A stretch of 64,000 bases of DNA from Cellulomonas sp. PhB150 (GTDB lineage Bacteria > Actinomycetota > Actinomycetes > Actinomycetales > Cellulomonadaceae). Under the pieces are notes generated by a model. The model was given only the letters and a program-made list of their open reading frames with translations, had not been told where the DNA came from and did not search any database. The DNA lies in assembly GCF_003755175.1 (NCBI RefSeq), contig NZ_RKHX01000003.1, positions 524,042 through 588,041 of the forward strand. Reading direction: 5' to 3'. Position 1 is the stretch's first letter, and every line of letters starts with the position of its first letter. Below are positions 1 to 8,178 of this stretch, piece by piece. The translations under genes and the position numbers were made by a program.

Positions 1-978
1 GACGTCCGGCGGCGCCTCGAGGCGCTCGCTCGCGGCCTTCTTCCGCAGGATCGCGATGCGCGTCTCGAGGTCGGGGGGCTGGACGTCCGTGATGAGGCCC
101 CACTCGAAGCGGGAGCGCATCCGGTCCTCGAAGCCGTTCAGCTGCTTGGGCGGCAGGTCGGAGGTGATCACGACCTGCTTGTTCGCGTTGTGCAGCGTGT
201 TGAAGGTGTGGAAGAACTCCTCCATCGTCTGTTCCTTGCCCTGCAGGAACTGGATGTCGTCGATGAGGAGCACGTCGACCTCGCGGTAGCGGCGCTGGAA
301 GGCGCCGGCCTTGCCCTCGGAGATCGAGTTGATGAAGTCGTTGGTGAACTCCTCCGAGTTCACGTAGCGCACGCGCACGCTCGGGTAGAGGTTCTGCGCG
401 TAGTGGCCGATGGCGTGCAGCAGGTGCGTCTTGCCCAGGCCCGAATCGCCGTAGATGAACAGCGGGTTGTACGCCTTCGCCGGCGCCTCGGCCACGGCGA
501 CCGCCGCGGCGTGCGCGAACCGGTTGGACGAGCCGATGACGAACGTCTCGAACAGGTACTTCGGGTTGAGCCGCGCGGGCTCGGCCTGCTGCCGGCGGCC
601 ACCACCGGTGCTCGCCCGGTCGCTGACGGCCTGGGAACGCGGGGGCTCCTGGGCCTCCTCGACGACCGCTTCCGTCTGCTGGACCACTCGCAGCGTCGGA
701 GGGGCGTCGTCGGCCAGGTCGGGATCCACGGTGATCGCGAACCGCGCGTCCCGGCCGAGTGCGGTGCTCAGGGCGTCGCTGACCTCCGGCCGCACGCGCG
801 ACTCGAGGTAGTCCTTGGTCAGGTCGTTGCCGACGGCGAGCAGGAGGGTCCCGTCGAGGAGGCCGAGCGGCTTGGCCAGCCGGACGAACGCCAGCTGTCG
901 CGGCGTGATGTCGGGGCTGGCCTCGAGGGTCGTCACGACGTGTCCCCAGACCCGGGTCAGCTCTTCGTCCTGCGGCAC
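1..978 (-). CDS. dnaA: chromosomal replication initiator DnaA (5' part, 3' end outside window)
   Basis: DnaA binds origin DnaA boxes and opens the duplex to start replication. The 326 codons visible begin with a GTG (VPQDEELTRVW) at 978 and run off the window edge. Seen in order: an N-terminal helicase-interaction domain, a variable linker rich in Q, E and R, then the AAA+ domain with Walker A GDSGLGKTHLL and Walker B VLLIDDIQF followed by LQGKEQTMEEFFHTFN. The DNA-binding domain IV would lie beyond position 1. The gene is divergent from rpmH, the arrangement usual next to bacterial origins. dnaN and the main oriC would be expected further left, outside this window. Two DnaA boxes at 1034-1054 lie just upstream, consistent with autoregulation. 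Identification is secure; only the missing C-terminus limits it. Confidence 0.97.
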   Translation of the reverse strand, partial: MPQDEELTRVWGHVVTTLEASPDITPRQLAFVRLAKPLGLLDGTLLLAVGNDLTKDYLESRVRPEVSDALSTALGRDARFAITVDPDLADDAPPTLRVVQQTEAVVEEAQEPPRSQAVSDRASTGGGRRQQAEPARLNPKYLFETFVIGSSNRFAHAAAVAVAEAPAKAYNPLFIYGDSGLGKTHLLHAIGHYAQNLYPSVRVRYVNSEEFTNDFINSISEGKAGAFQRRYREVDVLLIDDIQFLQGKEQTMEEFFHTFNTLHNANKQVVITSDLPPKQLNGFEDRMRSRFEWGLITDVQPPDLETRIAILRKKAASERLEAPPDV

Positions 979-1470
979 GTCCTACCTCGGGTTGTCTTGA
1001 TCGCGTGGAGCGACGAGTCTCGCACGGCTCGGGTTGTCCACACAGTTGTCCACACCTGTGAGCGGAGCGGAGAACGGCTGCGTGGCCGACGAGAATGCGT
1101 GCTGAGGCTGGTCGGCGTGTACTGCTCGACACGCTTCGGACGGCGACGATCCACAGCTGTGGGCGGCGCGCGGCGTGGCACGATGCTAGTGGTGCCTCCT
1201 GGTCCAGGGGAGGGCCCGAGCGGGTGAGGTACACCTCGATCGGGCGTGTCGTTGCGACGGGCTGTGACCGACATCCCGTACTGTCCGGCGGCTCGGCATT
1301 TGACCGCCTCTGGACGGCGGCGTACCGTGGTGAAGCCTTCCGATGGCTCCTTCCGGCGCGCCCAGACGCCAACATGTACTCGTACGTGCTCGTGGAGTGG
1401 TCGAACTCGGCAGTCAGACCTGGTCGCGCGCATACGCGCGGCATCCCGATGGAGCAGTAGGAGATACCTC
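979..1470. other. dnaA-rpmH intergenic region
   Basis: This divergent 492-bp spacer has no credible coding sequence. It holds the two DnaA boxes at 1034-1054, a palindromic GATCCACAGCTGTGGG at about 1149, and must contain the promoters of dnaA (leftward) and of the rpmH-rnpA-yidD-yidC-jag operon (rightward). ORFs that cross it are out-of-frame shadows of neighbouring genes. The main origin is more likely on the other side of dnaA, which is not in the window. Confidence 0.7.
1034..1054 (+). promoter_or_regulatory. two tandem DnaA boxes upstream of dnaA
   Basis: TTGTCCACA occurs at 1034-1042 and again at 1046-1054, spaced by 3 bp and both on the + strand. This is the high-GC actinobacterial form of the DnaA box. 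Their position 56-76 bp upstream of the dnaA start suggests DnaA autorepression, although a contribution to the origin cannot be excluded. Confidence 0.85.
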
Positions 1471-1608
1471 GTGAGCAAGCGCACGTTCCAGCCGAACAAC
1501 CGGCGCCGCGCCAAGACGCACGGCTTCCGTCTGCGTATGCGCACCCGCGCTGGTCGCGCGATCCTCGCCGCGCGTCGCCGTAAGGGCCGCGCGGAGCTCT
1601 CGGCCTGA
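1471..1608 (+). CDS. rpmH: 50S ribosomal protein L34
   Basis: A 45-residue, strongly basic protein ([34 protein letters not shown]) that matches L34 over its full length. L34 is a late-assembling component of the large ribosomal subunit. The GTG start at 1471 is preceded by GTAGGAGA at 1458-1465. The gene opens the conserved rpmH-rnpA-yidD-yidC-jag operon; rnpA follows after 11 bp. The family assignment is certain. Confidence 0.97.
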   Translation: MSKRTFQPNNRRRAKTHGFRLRMRTRAGRAILAARRRKGRAELSA

Positions 1609-1619
1609 CACCAGCGTCG

Positions 1620-1979
1620 GTGCTGCCTGCCGCGCACCGGATGCGCCGTCCTGCCGATTTCGAGCAGGCGGTGCGCCGCGGTGCGCGTGGCGGACGCGAC
1701 ACGGTGGTGGTGCACCTGACGCAACGGACCGACCCCGGGCCTGGCCCGGTGGTCGGTTTCGTCGTGTCCAAGGGTGTCGGCAACGCCGTGACGCGCAATC
1801 TCGTCAAGCGGCGGCTGCGGGCACTGGTGCACGCACGGCTCGCTGTCGTGCCGGCGTCGGCGTCCCTCGTGGTCCGCGCACTGCCCGCATCCGCGGCGGC
1901 GTCCTACGGGTCGCTCGAAGCCGACCTGGACGGTGCCCTGGCAACCGCGCAGCGCCGCCTGGCTCGGAGCGCCGGCTAG
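1620..1979 (+). CDS. rnpA: ribonuclease P protein component
   Basis: The 119-residue protein subunit of RNase P binds the catalytic RNA and the 5' leader of pre-tRNA. Seen: [20 protein letters not shown] at the N-terminus and the family signature [22 protein letters not shown] with its RNR-like basic helix. The GTG start at 1620 lies 11 bp after rpmH. Its stop codon TAG shares its last base with the yidD start, so the two are probably translationally coupled. The rnpB RNA gene is not in this window. Confidence 0.95.
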   Translation: MLPAAHRMRRPADFEQAVRRGARGGRDTVVVHLTQRTDPGPGPVVGFVVSKGVGNAVTRNLVKRRLRALVHARLAVVPASASLVVRALPASAAASYGSLEADLDGALATAQRRLARSAG

Positions 1980-2275
1980 TGGGCGTTCTCCGGTTCGTGC
2001 TGCGTCTGCCGGCGCTGGCCCTGCTGCTCCTGCTTCGCGGCTACCAGCGGTTCATCTCGCCGATGCGTCCGCCGACCTGCCGGTTCTACCCGTCGTGCTC
2101 GCAGTACGCGGTGATCGCCGTCCGGCGTCATGGCGCTGCGTACGGCACCTGGCTCGCGGCCCGCCGCCTGCTGCGGTGCCACCCCTGGAACCCCGGGGGT
2201 ATCGACGACGTTCCACCTGCGCGTGCAGGACATCACGTGCACCACCCTGCTTCTGTGGCTCAGCCCACGCACTGA
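1979..2275 (+). CDS. yidD: membrane protein insertion efficiency factor YidD
   Basis: A 98-residue small protein with an amphipathic or membrane-associated N-terminus followed by the diagnostic stretch [25 protein letters not shown] and [17 protein letters not shown], with the conserved cysteines of the family. YidD assists YidC in inserting inner-membrane proteins. The GTG start overlaps the rnpA stop by one base, and yidC follows within 25 bp. Order and sequence make the assignment secure. Confidence 0.95.
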   Translation: MGVLRFVLRLPALALLLLLRGYQRFISPMRPPTCRFYPSCSQYAVIAVRRHGAAYGTWLAARRLLRCHPWNPGGIDDVPPARAGHHVHHPASVAQPTH

Positions 2276-2298
2276 CACCCGACTGAGGAGCTTTGCTC

Positions 2299-3375
2299 AT
2301 GGGCTGGTTCGATAGCCTGCTTCACCCGATCATGGTCGTGGTCGCCTGGATCATGGTCATGTGGCACAAGGTCTGGACCGGCATCGGTCTCGACCCCGAC
2401 GGCGGCGCGGCCTGGACGCTGTCCATCGTCGGCCTCGTGATCGTCATCCGCATCCTGCTGATCCCGCTCTTCTTCAAGCAGATCAAGGCCTCCCGCGGGA
2501 TGCAGCTCTTGGCGCCGGAGATGAAGGCGATCCAGAAGAAGTACAAGGGCAAGACTGACCCCGCCTCCCGCGAGGCGATGAGCCGCGAGACGATGGCGCT
2601 CTACCGCAAGCACGGGACGAACCCGTTCGCGTCGTGCCTGCCGATCCTGCTGCAGTCCCCCATCTTCTTCGCGCTCTTCCGGGTGCTGAACTCGCTGCCG
2701 GCGATCGCCGACGGCATCTACCGGGGCGACCAGGACCACATTGGCCCGATGACCCAGGAGCTCGCCAGCTCCGCGGAGAATGCGTCGATCTTCGGTGCGC
2801 CGCTGTCGGGCACGTTCATGCGGGCGGACGGAAACGTCCACATCCAGATCGTCAGCGCCGTGCTCATCATCGCGATGTCGGCGACGACGTTCCTCACGCA
2901 GCGCCAGCTGACCATGAAGAACATGCCGCCGTCCGCCCTCGAGGGGCCCATGGCGCAGCAGCAGAAGGTCCTGCTGTACGTCCTGCCGCTGATCTTCGCG
3001 TTCTCGGGCGTCAACTTCCCGATCGGTGTCCTCATCTACTGGACCACGACCAACCTCTGGTCGATGGGGCAGCAGTTCTACACGATCCGACGCATGCCCG
3101 CGCCCGGCTCCGCAGCGGAGAAGGCGGCCCTCGAGCGCAAGGCACGCAAGGCTGCGCACCGCGGCGGAGGAGCTCTCGAGGAGAGCGCCCCCGTCGAGGT
3201 CATCGAGGAGAAGCCGCGCGGGCAGCGCACGCAGCCGAAGCGCAAGGACCGCGCCAAGCCGCGTCCTCTCGCCGAGCCCACCACACCTGCCGTCGTTCCC
3301 GACCCGCCCGCGGACAGCACGCCGCCGGCATCCGGGAGCAGCACGGGGAAGTCCACGCCGAAGCCGAAGAAGTAG
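2299..3375 (+). CDS. yidC: membrane protein insertase YidC (Oxa1 family)
   Basis: A 358-residue polytopic membrane protein of the short actinobacterial YidC/Oxa1 type, without the large periplasmic domain of Gram-negative YidC. Core motifs seen: IRILLIPLFFKQIKASRGM, NPFASCLPILLQSPIFFALF, and the C-terminal helices LPLIFAFSGVNFPIGVLIYW. It inserts proteins into the membrane alone or with SecYEG. A basic Pro/Lys-rich tail (about residues 280-358) is expected to face the ribosome. ATG at 2299 is preferred because GAGGAG lies at 2285-2290; an in-frame TTG two codons earlier is less likely. jag follows after 31 bp. Confidence 0.95.
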   Translation: MGWFDSLLHPIMVVVAWIMVMWHKVWTGIGLDPDGGAAWTLSIVGLVIVIRILLIPLFFKQIKASRGMQLLAPEMKAIQKKYKGKTDPASREAMSRETMALYRKHGTNPFASCLPILLQSPIFFALFRVLNSLPAIADGIYRGDQDHIGPMTQELASSAENASIFGAPLSGTFMRADGNVHIQIVSAVLIIAMSATTFLTQRQLTMKNMPPSALEGPMAQQQKVLLYVLPLIFAFSGVNFPIGVLIYWTTTNLWSMGQQFYTIRRMPAPGSAAEKAALERKARKAAHRGGGALEESAPVEVIEEKPRGQRTQPKRKDRAKPRPLAEPTTPAVVPDPPADSTPPASGSSTGKSTPKPKK

Positions 3376-3406
3376 AGCGCTCAGCGCTCGTTGATCGGAG
3401 ACCACC

Positions 3407-3916
3407 ATGACGTCACCCTTGCCCGACGCCCCCGCTGAGCCGACGACCTCGCGCCTCGAAGAGGAGGGCGAGATCGCCGCCGACTACCTCGAGGAGCTCC
3501 TCGACATCGCGGACCTCGACGGAGACATCGACATCGACATCGACCACGGCCGGGCCGCCCTCGAGATCCTCTCGGAGGACCCGAAGGACACCTCTCTGCG
3601 CCGGCTGGCCGGGCGTGACGGCGAGGTCGTCGACGCACTCCAGGAGCTCACGCGCCTCGCCGTGCAGACCAAGACTGGTGAGCGCAGCCGGCTGATGCTC
3701 GATGTCGCTGGTTACCGAGCGGGCCGTCGCGCCGAGCTCGTCACTGTCGCCGAGGAGGCGATCGCTCGCGTGCGCGAGTCGGGTGCGTCCGTCGCGCTGG
3801 GAGCGATGAACCCGTTCGAGCGCAAGGTCGTCCACGACACCGTGGCGACCGCCGGCCTGACGAGCGACTCCGACGGCGTCGAGCCGAACCGGCACGTGGT
3901 GATCCGGCCCGCCTGA
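3407..3916 (+). CDS. jag: Jag/KhpB-type RNA-binding protein (KH + R3H)
   Basis: A 169-residue cytoplasmic protein ending in an R3H domain (about residues 110-169: MNPFERKVVHDTVA, with Arg and His three residues apart, and EPNRHVVIRPA). A preceding KH-like segment contains LRRLAGRDGEVVDALQELTRLAV. A strongly acidic N-terminus (DIADLDGDIDIDIDHG) is unusual and may be a spacer. Homologues bind RNA and affect cell wall and division genes. It sits directly after yidC, the position of the mycobacterial orthologue, and is the last gene before a strong terminator at 3935. Confidence 0.92.
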   Translation: MTSPLPDAPAEPTTSRLEEEGEIAADYLEELLDIADLDGDIDIDIDHGRAALEILSEDPKDTSLRRLAGRDGEVVDALQELTRLAVQTKTGERSRLMLDVAGYRAGRRAELVTVAEEAIARVRESGASVALGAMNPFERKVVHDTVATAGLTSDSDGVEPNRHVVIRPA

Positions 3917-3934
3917 CGGGTAGGTGCTGTCCTC

Positions 3935-3970
3935 GAGCGGGGCGATGGGCTACGGCCCGTCGCCCCGCTC
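3935..3970 (+). terminator. rho-independent terminator of the rpmH-jag operon
   Basis: An 11-bp perfect stem, GAGCGGGGCGA at 3935-3945 pairing with TCGCCCCGCTC at 3960-3970, with the inner TGGGC/GGCCC bases able to extend it. It is followed by TTTCG and starts 19 bp after the jag stop. Confidence 0.85.
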
Positions 3971-4039
3971 TTTCGTACCCGGCTTGCTCGTCGTCCTTAT
4001 TGTTCCGGTGCACTGCCTCAACGGGGGCGTCGGGCACGT

Positions 4040-4053
4040 GTTTCACGTGAAAC
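4040..4053. promoter_or_regulatory. parS: parS site 1
   Basis: Perfect palindrome GTTTCACGTGAAAC, the actinobacterial ParB-binding centromere sequence. It is the leftmost of seven in this window and lies in the gene-free jag-rsmG interval. Confidence 0.95.
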
Positions 4054-4391
4054 ACAGACCGGCGCGTGCTCGACTCGGCCCAGGATTGTCCCGGGTCGTC
4101 GCGTGGCTGCGTCAGGGAGATCGACCCCTCCGGAGGTGACGGCGCTGAGGGGACGGCGATGCCGGTACGCGCGGGCCAGCGCTACCGACACTGGTCATGC
4201 GGCGGTCTAGCGTCGTGGCGGATCAGGCACGCATGCCCTGGCGGGACCGTGGTCTGCGCGCTCCGCATGGCTTGGTGCACTCGACGGTGCCGATCCGTGT
4301 GCGGCTCGCCGTCCGCAGTGAGGTCCTTGCCGAGCGTGCCTCGCCGGCAGGTGCCCGCTTGAGGTGTCGTCACCGCGGCAGAGGTGGCGCC

Positions 4392-4405
4392 GTTTCACGT
4401 GAAAC
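4392..4405. promoter_or_regulatory. parS: parS site 2
   Basis: Perfect GTTTCACGTGAAAC, 352 bp from site 1, also intergenic. Confidence 0.95.
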
Positions 4406-4553
4406 ATGTGAGGTCCGGACCGCGCGGAGCGAATCACTTGCAGTTGGCACCGAGCGGCGGTGAGAGTCGGTGGGGCGGGACCCGGGTGGCTGACATCCGA
4501 GGGAAACGGATCACCGGGTAGCACTCACGTCCTGACGCCATGGAATCTTGGCG

Positions 4554-4990
4554 AGCCGGCGATGAGCGACACGCGTCCACGGGGATGAGCGAACGGGGGC
4601 CCGAGGCGCTGGAGCGGTGGCAGCCCGGGCGAGTGGGAAGCAGCCCGGGCTGTGGTGTCGGCGTGGGCTGGACCGCCGGTGATCCGGGCGGGTAGGCCAC
4701 GGTGGCGCTCGAGCGGAGAACGTAGGCGTTGGCGGCGCGATGGGCGAGCGGGTAGCTCGGACCCTGGCGGGGGGAAGCCTGGCGGGCCGGTGACTCGGGC
4801 GCGTAGGCCACGGATGACTCTCGAGCGGGGAACGCAGGCGCTGGTGCGGCGACAGGCGAGGGTGGAGCTGGGGCCGTGGCGGGAGGGGAGGGCGGGTGGC
4901 CCGGATGGGTGCTCCACGGATGACTGGCGAGGATGCCCTGTGGGCGCTTGCGCGTACGCCGGTGAGCTCCTTCGACGTGGACGAGGACAG
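4554..4990. repeat. four degenerate repeats of about 105-120 bp
   Basis: The word CCACGG followed by a GATGA/GCTCGAGCGG-like segment and a GGCGMGATGGGCGAG-like segment recurs at 4577, 4697, 4808 and 4914 (steps of 120, 111 and 106 bp). The middle pair is closest: GTAGGCCACGG occurs at 4692 and 4802, and CTCGAGCGG at 4708 and 4820. Step sizes are not constant multiples of 3, arguing against a repeat-containing protein. Boundaries are approximate. Confidence 0.55.
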
Positions 4991-5574
4991 CGGGATGGGT
5001 TTTGCCGACGTGCAGTTTCCGAGACACCAACGGGTACCACCTGCTCCCTCATTCACGGGTGCGTCGATGGATGAACCGTGGTCCTCGACTCCCTGGCTCC
5101 TCGGGATCGGCGGTCTCGGCGGGCAGACCCTGGCGTAGGTCCTGCGCGGAGGAGGTGATCGCGAGACATGACATCCGCCACTGCTCAGGCACGTGTTCTG
5201 CCGCGGGACCCGCGGCACGTTGCTCACTCAGCTCACCGCTCCCTGCCAAGGGCCGGGTCCCGGAAGGCTTCGCGCGTTCGATGAGTCGGCTGCCGCTGGG
5301 CCGATATGCCCACGCGTCGATGTGGCGCTTTGTCGACGTGCCGGCTCGTTGGGTGCGCGAGGGCCGGGTACTTCGCGAGGCTGAGCTCTCCGAGGGCCTC
5401 GGCCCTGCGCGAGTGCCAATCCTTGATGCCACCCCCGGCGTCGGGGTGGCAAACCGGGGACGTCTGGGCAGCGTCTGTGGAGGGCCCGATCAGGGTGGGA
5501 AGGGCGCGATACGGTAGGGCGTTCGCGCGGGCCGAGACCGGTCGTTCCTGATCTGGGGAAGCTCTGGACGCGTC

Positions 5575-5588
5575 GTTTCACGTGAAAC
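5575..5588. promoter_or_regulatory. parS: parS site 3
   Basis: Perfect GTTTCACGTGAAAC ending 15 bp before the rsmG start codon. ParB binding here could also affect rsmG-parA-parB transcription. Confidence 0.95.
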
Positions 5589-5603
5589 AGGGAGTGTGCG
5601 CAG

Positions 5604-6281
5604 GTGGGAGAGAACGGCAACGTCGAGCAGGTCGACATCGACCCTCTCGACGGTGATCCGAGACTGCCGGCCTACTTCGGGGACGCGTGGGGGACAGTCA
5701 GTGCATTCCGCGACATGCTCGTGAGTGACGGGGTCCTTCGAGGCCTGATCGGTCCGCGTGAGGTGGGTCGTCTGTGGACGCGTCACCTGTTGAACTCCGC
5801 GGCCGTCACGCCGTACCTGCCTACGTCCGGGAGGGTCGTCGACCTGGGGAGCGGAGCGGGCCTGCCTGGGGTCGTGGTGGCGGCGATGCTGCCTGACACC
5901 GAGGTCGTGCTGCTGGAGCCCATGGAGCGTCGGACGGACTGGCTCACCGAGGTCGCCGACCGCCTGCACCTCGACAACGTCGTCGTCCGGCGTGGGCGCG
6001 CTCAGGACGTCCACGGCGACCTCACGGCGGACGCCGTGACGTCTCGCGCGGTCGCATCCCTGGACAAGCTCTACCGCTGGGCGCTGCCGTTGCTCGGTCG
6101 CGGCGGGGCCCTGCTGGCCCTCAAGGGCGAGAAGGCCCAGGAGGAGGTCGACGCTGCCGGGGACGTCGGCCGCCGGCTCGGCGCAGGTCCCGCTGAGGTG
6201 CTGATGGCTTCGACACTGGACGGCGTCGAGATCACGCGCGTCGTCCGCGTCGTCCGAGAGGACGTCCGGCGTGTTCGGTAG
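5604..6281 (+). CDS. rsmG: 16S rRNA (guanine-N7) methyltransferase RsmG
   Basis: A 225-residue SAM-dependent methyltransferase that modifies a conserved guanine in the 530 loop of 16S rRNA; loss gives low-level streptomycin resistance in other bacteria. Seen: LIGPREVGRLWTRHLLNSAA, SAM-binding loop VVDLGSGAGLPGVVVA, the acidic motif VVLLEPMERRTDWL, and TSRAVASLDKLYRW. The GTG start at 5604 is preceded by GGGAG at about 5590. The 3' end overlaps the parA start by 11 bp, so rsmG, parA and parB form one transcriptional unit, as in many Gram-positive bacteria. Confidence 0.95.
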   Translation: MGENGNVEQVDIDPLDGDPRLPAYFGDAWGTVSAFRDMLVSDGVLRGLIGPREVGRLWTRHLLNSAAVTPYLPTSGRVVDLGSGAGLPGVVVAAMLPDTEVVLLEPMERRTDWLTEVADRLHLDNVVVRRGRAQDVHGDLTADAVTSRAVASLDKLYRWALPLLGRGGALLALKGEKAQEEVDAAGDVGRRLGAGPAEVLMASTLDGVEITRVVRVVREDVRRVR

Positions 6282-8178
6282 GAAGAAGCGTGGTGGCGAA
6301 GCGTCGACCACGACGGGAGCGCCCGTTGAGTCGCAGGCCGAGCCCTCGAGCACGCAGACCGCCACGTCGGCGAACCGTGATGCCACGGCGGCACAGCCGG
6401 GCACCTGGTCCCCGCCAGCAGGCTCAACCTCGTCGGCCGCTCAGGCGCCCGACGCCGTGTCGTCAGTCGAACCGACGATCTACTCACCGGACGCGGCTCC
6501 CGAGTTGTCCCTTCCGCCAACAGCTTCTGGGCCCGAGAAGTCCGTCGGACCAGATCGCGGCGATGACGTGTCCGTTGCTGGCGGCTCGGTCCACCCAGCG
6601 CAGGACGGTGTGATCGAGCACGAGCGTGTTTCACGTGAAACGACGCGCAAGGTGGAGGAGCGAGCCGCCCGCACGGTCGGCGATGAAGCCAGGTCAGCGC
6701 CTTCCGTCCACGCCCTGCATGAGGATGCACGCGATGGGGAGGTGGTTTCACGTGAAACAGCTCCCGGCCGCCTCGATGGGCGAGGCGTCGAGGACGCGAA
6801 CACCGGCGGGACGGAGCCCTACCGCTCGCCGCTGCGGGATGCTCGCGACGACGATCCAGTTTCACGTGAAACAGAGGGGCGCGCGTCATCGGACACCGGC
6901 AGCCTCAGCGGGGTCAGCGAGGCGGGCGAGGACGGCTCGGAGAGCCGCCCTCATACCGTTCCTCCGCACGCGGGGGACGACGGTGGAAATGCAACAGTGT
7001 CGCTCGCGGGTGCTGTGGGCGAGGGGACGAACGATCGCGAGGTTCCCGGGTCACGGAACCCGATCGAGCACGGTCGGGGGCCGGCGCCCGAGACGAGTTC
7101 CGCCGACGTCGTTTCACGTGAAACAGTGAGCGCGGCAACACCGTTGCCACCCCGGACGAACCAGCCTGACGGAGCCCACGCCCTCGTGAATGAGACCGAT
7201 CCCGACGAGCGCCGCCGTGCCGCACTCGTCGAGAGCCTGCCGTCGGTGAGCGATGACACGCCGCTGATGGCGGAGCTCAAGCAGGATGCCCAGCGACGCA
7301 TCGAGCTCCGCGGCCGGCGATTCCCTAGCCCGCCCGAGACGCGCGTGATCACCGTCGCGAACCAGAAGGGCGGCGTCGGCAAGACCACCACGACCGTCAA
7401 CCTCGCGGCCGCCCTCGCGCAGTCCGGACTCAACGTCCTCGTGCTGGACAACGACCCGCAGGGCAACGCGTCGACCGCCCTGGGCATCGAGCACCGTGCC
7501 GGAACGCCGTCGATCTACGAGGTCCTCGTCGAGAGCAAGCCGATGCACGAGGCGGTGCAGGTCTGCCCGGACATCCCCACCCTGTGGTGCCTGCCGGCGA
7601 CGATCGACCTGTCGGGTGCGGAGATCGAGCTCGTCTCGATGGTGGCCCGCGAGACTCGCCTCCGGGTCGCGCTCGACGCGTACCTCGACTGGCGAGAGGC
7701 CAACGGCCAGGCGCGACTGGACTACGTGTTCGTCGACTGCCCGCCCAGCCTGGGGTTGCTCACGGTCAACGCCTTCGTCGTCGGACGCGAGGTGCTCATC
7801 CCCATCCAGTGCGAGTACTACGCGCTCGAGGGCCTCAGCCAGCTCCTCAAGACGATCGAGCTGATCCAGGCGCACCTGAACCAGGGCCTGCACGTCTCGA
7901 CGATCCTGCTGACCATGTACGACGCACGGACGAACCTCGCTCAGCAGGTCGCGCAGGAGGTGCGCACGCACTTCCCGGAGCGGACCCTGCGGACGACCGT
8001 GCCGCGCTCGGTCAGGATCTCGGAAGCGCCGAGCTACGGCCAGACGGTCATCACGTACGACGCGGGATCCTCGGGTGCGCTCGCGTACCTCGAGGCTGCC
8101 CGTGAGCTCGCGGACCGCGGCGCTGCCGCCGCGACCGCTTCACAGGACGCCACGCAGGACGGCCAGGAGGAACGATGA
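6271..8178 (+). CDS. parA: chromosome partitioning ATPase ParA with long disordered N-terminus
   Basis: Core ParA (about residues 358-630) is a deviant Walker-A ATPase: [21 protein letters not shown] (lysines at about 366 and 371), [10 protein letters not shown], and [18 protein letters not shown]. It drives ParB-parS segregation. The first ~355 residues are low-complexity and hydrophilic, unlike the roughly 300-residue length usual for the family. They contain four VSRET motifs at residues 120, 159, 197 and 281, each encoded by a perfect parS site. The GTG start at 6271 (VFGRKKRGG) overlaps rsmG by 11 bp. An ATG at 7267 ([11 protein letters not shown]) would give a typical 303-residue ParA but lacks an evident Shine-Dalgarno. 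From memory, mycobacterial ParA also carries one VSRET in its N-terminus, which favours the extension being translated at least in part. Confidence 0.9.
   Translation: MFGRKKRGGEASTTTGAPVESQAEPSSTQTATSANRDATAAQPGTWSPPAGSTSSAAQAPDAVSSVEPTIYSPDAAPELSLPPTASGPEKSVGPDRGDDVSVAGGSVHPAQDGVIEHERVSRETTRKVEERAARTVGDEARSAPSVHALHEDARDGEVVSRETAPGRLDGRGVEDANTGGTEPYRSPLRDARDDDPVSRETEGRASSDTGSLSGVSEAGEDGSESRPHTVPPHAGDDGGNATVSLAGAVGEGTNDREVPGSRNPIEHGRGPAPETSSADVVSRETVSAATPLPPRTNQPDGAHALVNETDPDERRRAALVESLPSVSDDTPLMAELKQDAQRRIELRGRRFPSPPETRVITVANQKGGVGKTTTTVNLAAALAQSGLNVLVLDNDPQGNASTALGIEHRAGTPSIYEVLVESKPMHEAVQVCPDIPTLWCLPATIDLSGAEIELVSMVARETRLRVALDAYLDWREANGQARLDYVFVDCPPSLGLLTVNAFVVGREVLIPIQCEYYALEGLSQLLKTIELIQAHLNQGLHVSTILLTMYDARTNLAQQVAQEVRTHFPERTLRTTVPRSVRISEAPSYGQTVITYDAGSSGALAYLEAARELADRGAAAATASQDATQDGQEER
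6628..6641. promoter_or_regulatory. parS: parS site 4 (inside parA, encodes VSRET)
   Basis: Perfect GTTTCACGTGAAAC in the parA frame, codons 120-124. Confidence 0.95.
6745..6758. promoter_or_regulatory. parS: parS site 5 (inside parA)
   Basis: Perfect GTTTCACGTGAAAC, in frame with parA at codons 159-163, 117 bp after site 4. Confidence 0.95.
6859..6872. promoter_or_regulatory. parS: parS site 6 (inside parA)
   Basis: Perfect GTTTCACGTGAAAC, in frame at parA codons 197-201, 114 bp after site 5. Confidence 0.95.
7111..7124. promoter_or_regulatory. parS: parS site 7 (inside parA)
   Basis: Perfect GTTTCACGTGAAAC, in frame at parA codons 281-285, the rightmost copy seen in this window. Confidence 0.95.

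Larger units (their letters stand above)
3975..5603. other. gene-free jag-rsmG interval with parS sites and degenerate repeats
   Basis: About 1.6 kb with no ORF I can support. Long ORFs exist in several frames on both strands, but they are Pro/Arg/Ala-rich, overlap each other, have no recognisable domain, and arise from high GC. What it does hold is three parS sites (4040, 4392, 5575) and four degenerate repeats (about 4554-4990). In related genomes jag and rsmG are close neighbours, so this looks like an expanded centromere-like spacer. Confidence 0.65.

Noticed and set aside
1034..1054. The dnaA-rpmH spacer as the complete oriC
   Set aside because: Only two clear DnaA boxes are present; in Actinobacteria oriC normally lies between dnaA and dnaN, which is off the left edge.
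190..1227. Long + strand ORF opposite dnaA
   Set aside because: It is antisense to the DnaA frame, which has clear AAA+ motifs; the ORF is Val/Arg/Glu-rich shadow coding typical of high GC.
4434..5227. Overlapping Pro/Arg/Ser-rich ORFs in several frames between jag and rsmG
   Set aside because: They overlap one another, lack recognisable domains and ribosome-binding sites, and reflect the degenerate repeats rather than a protein.
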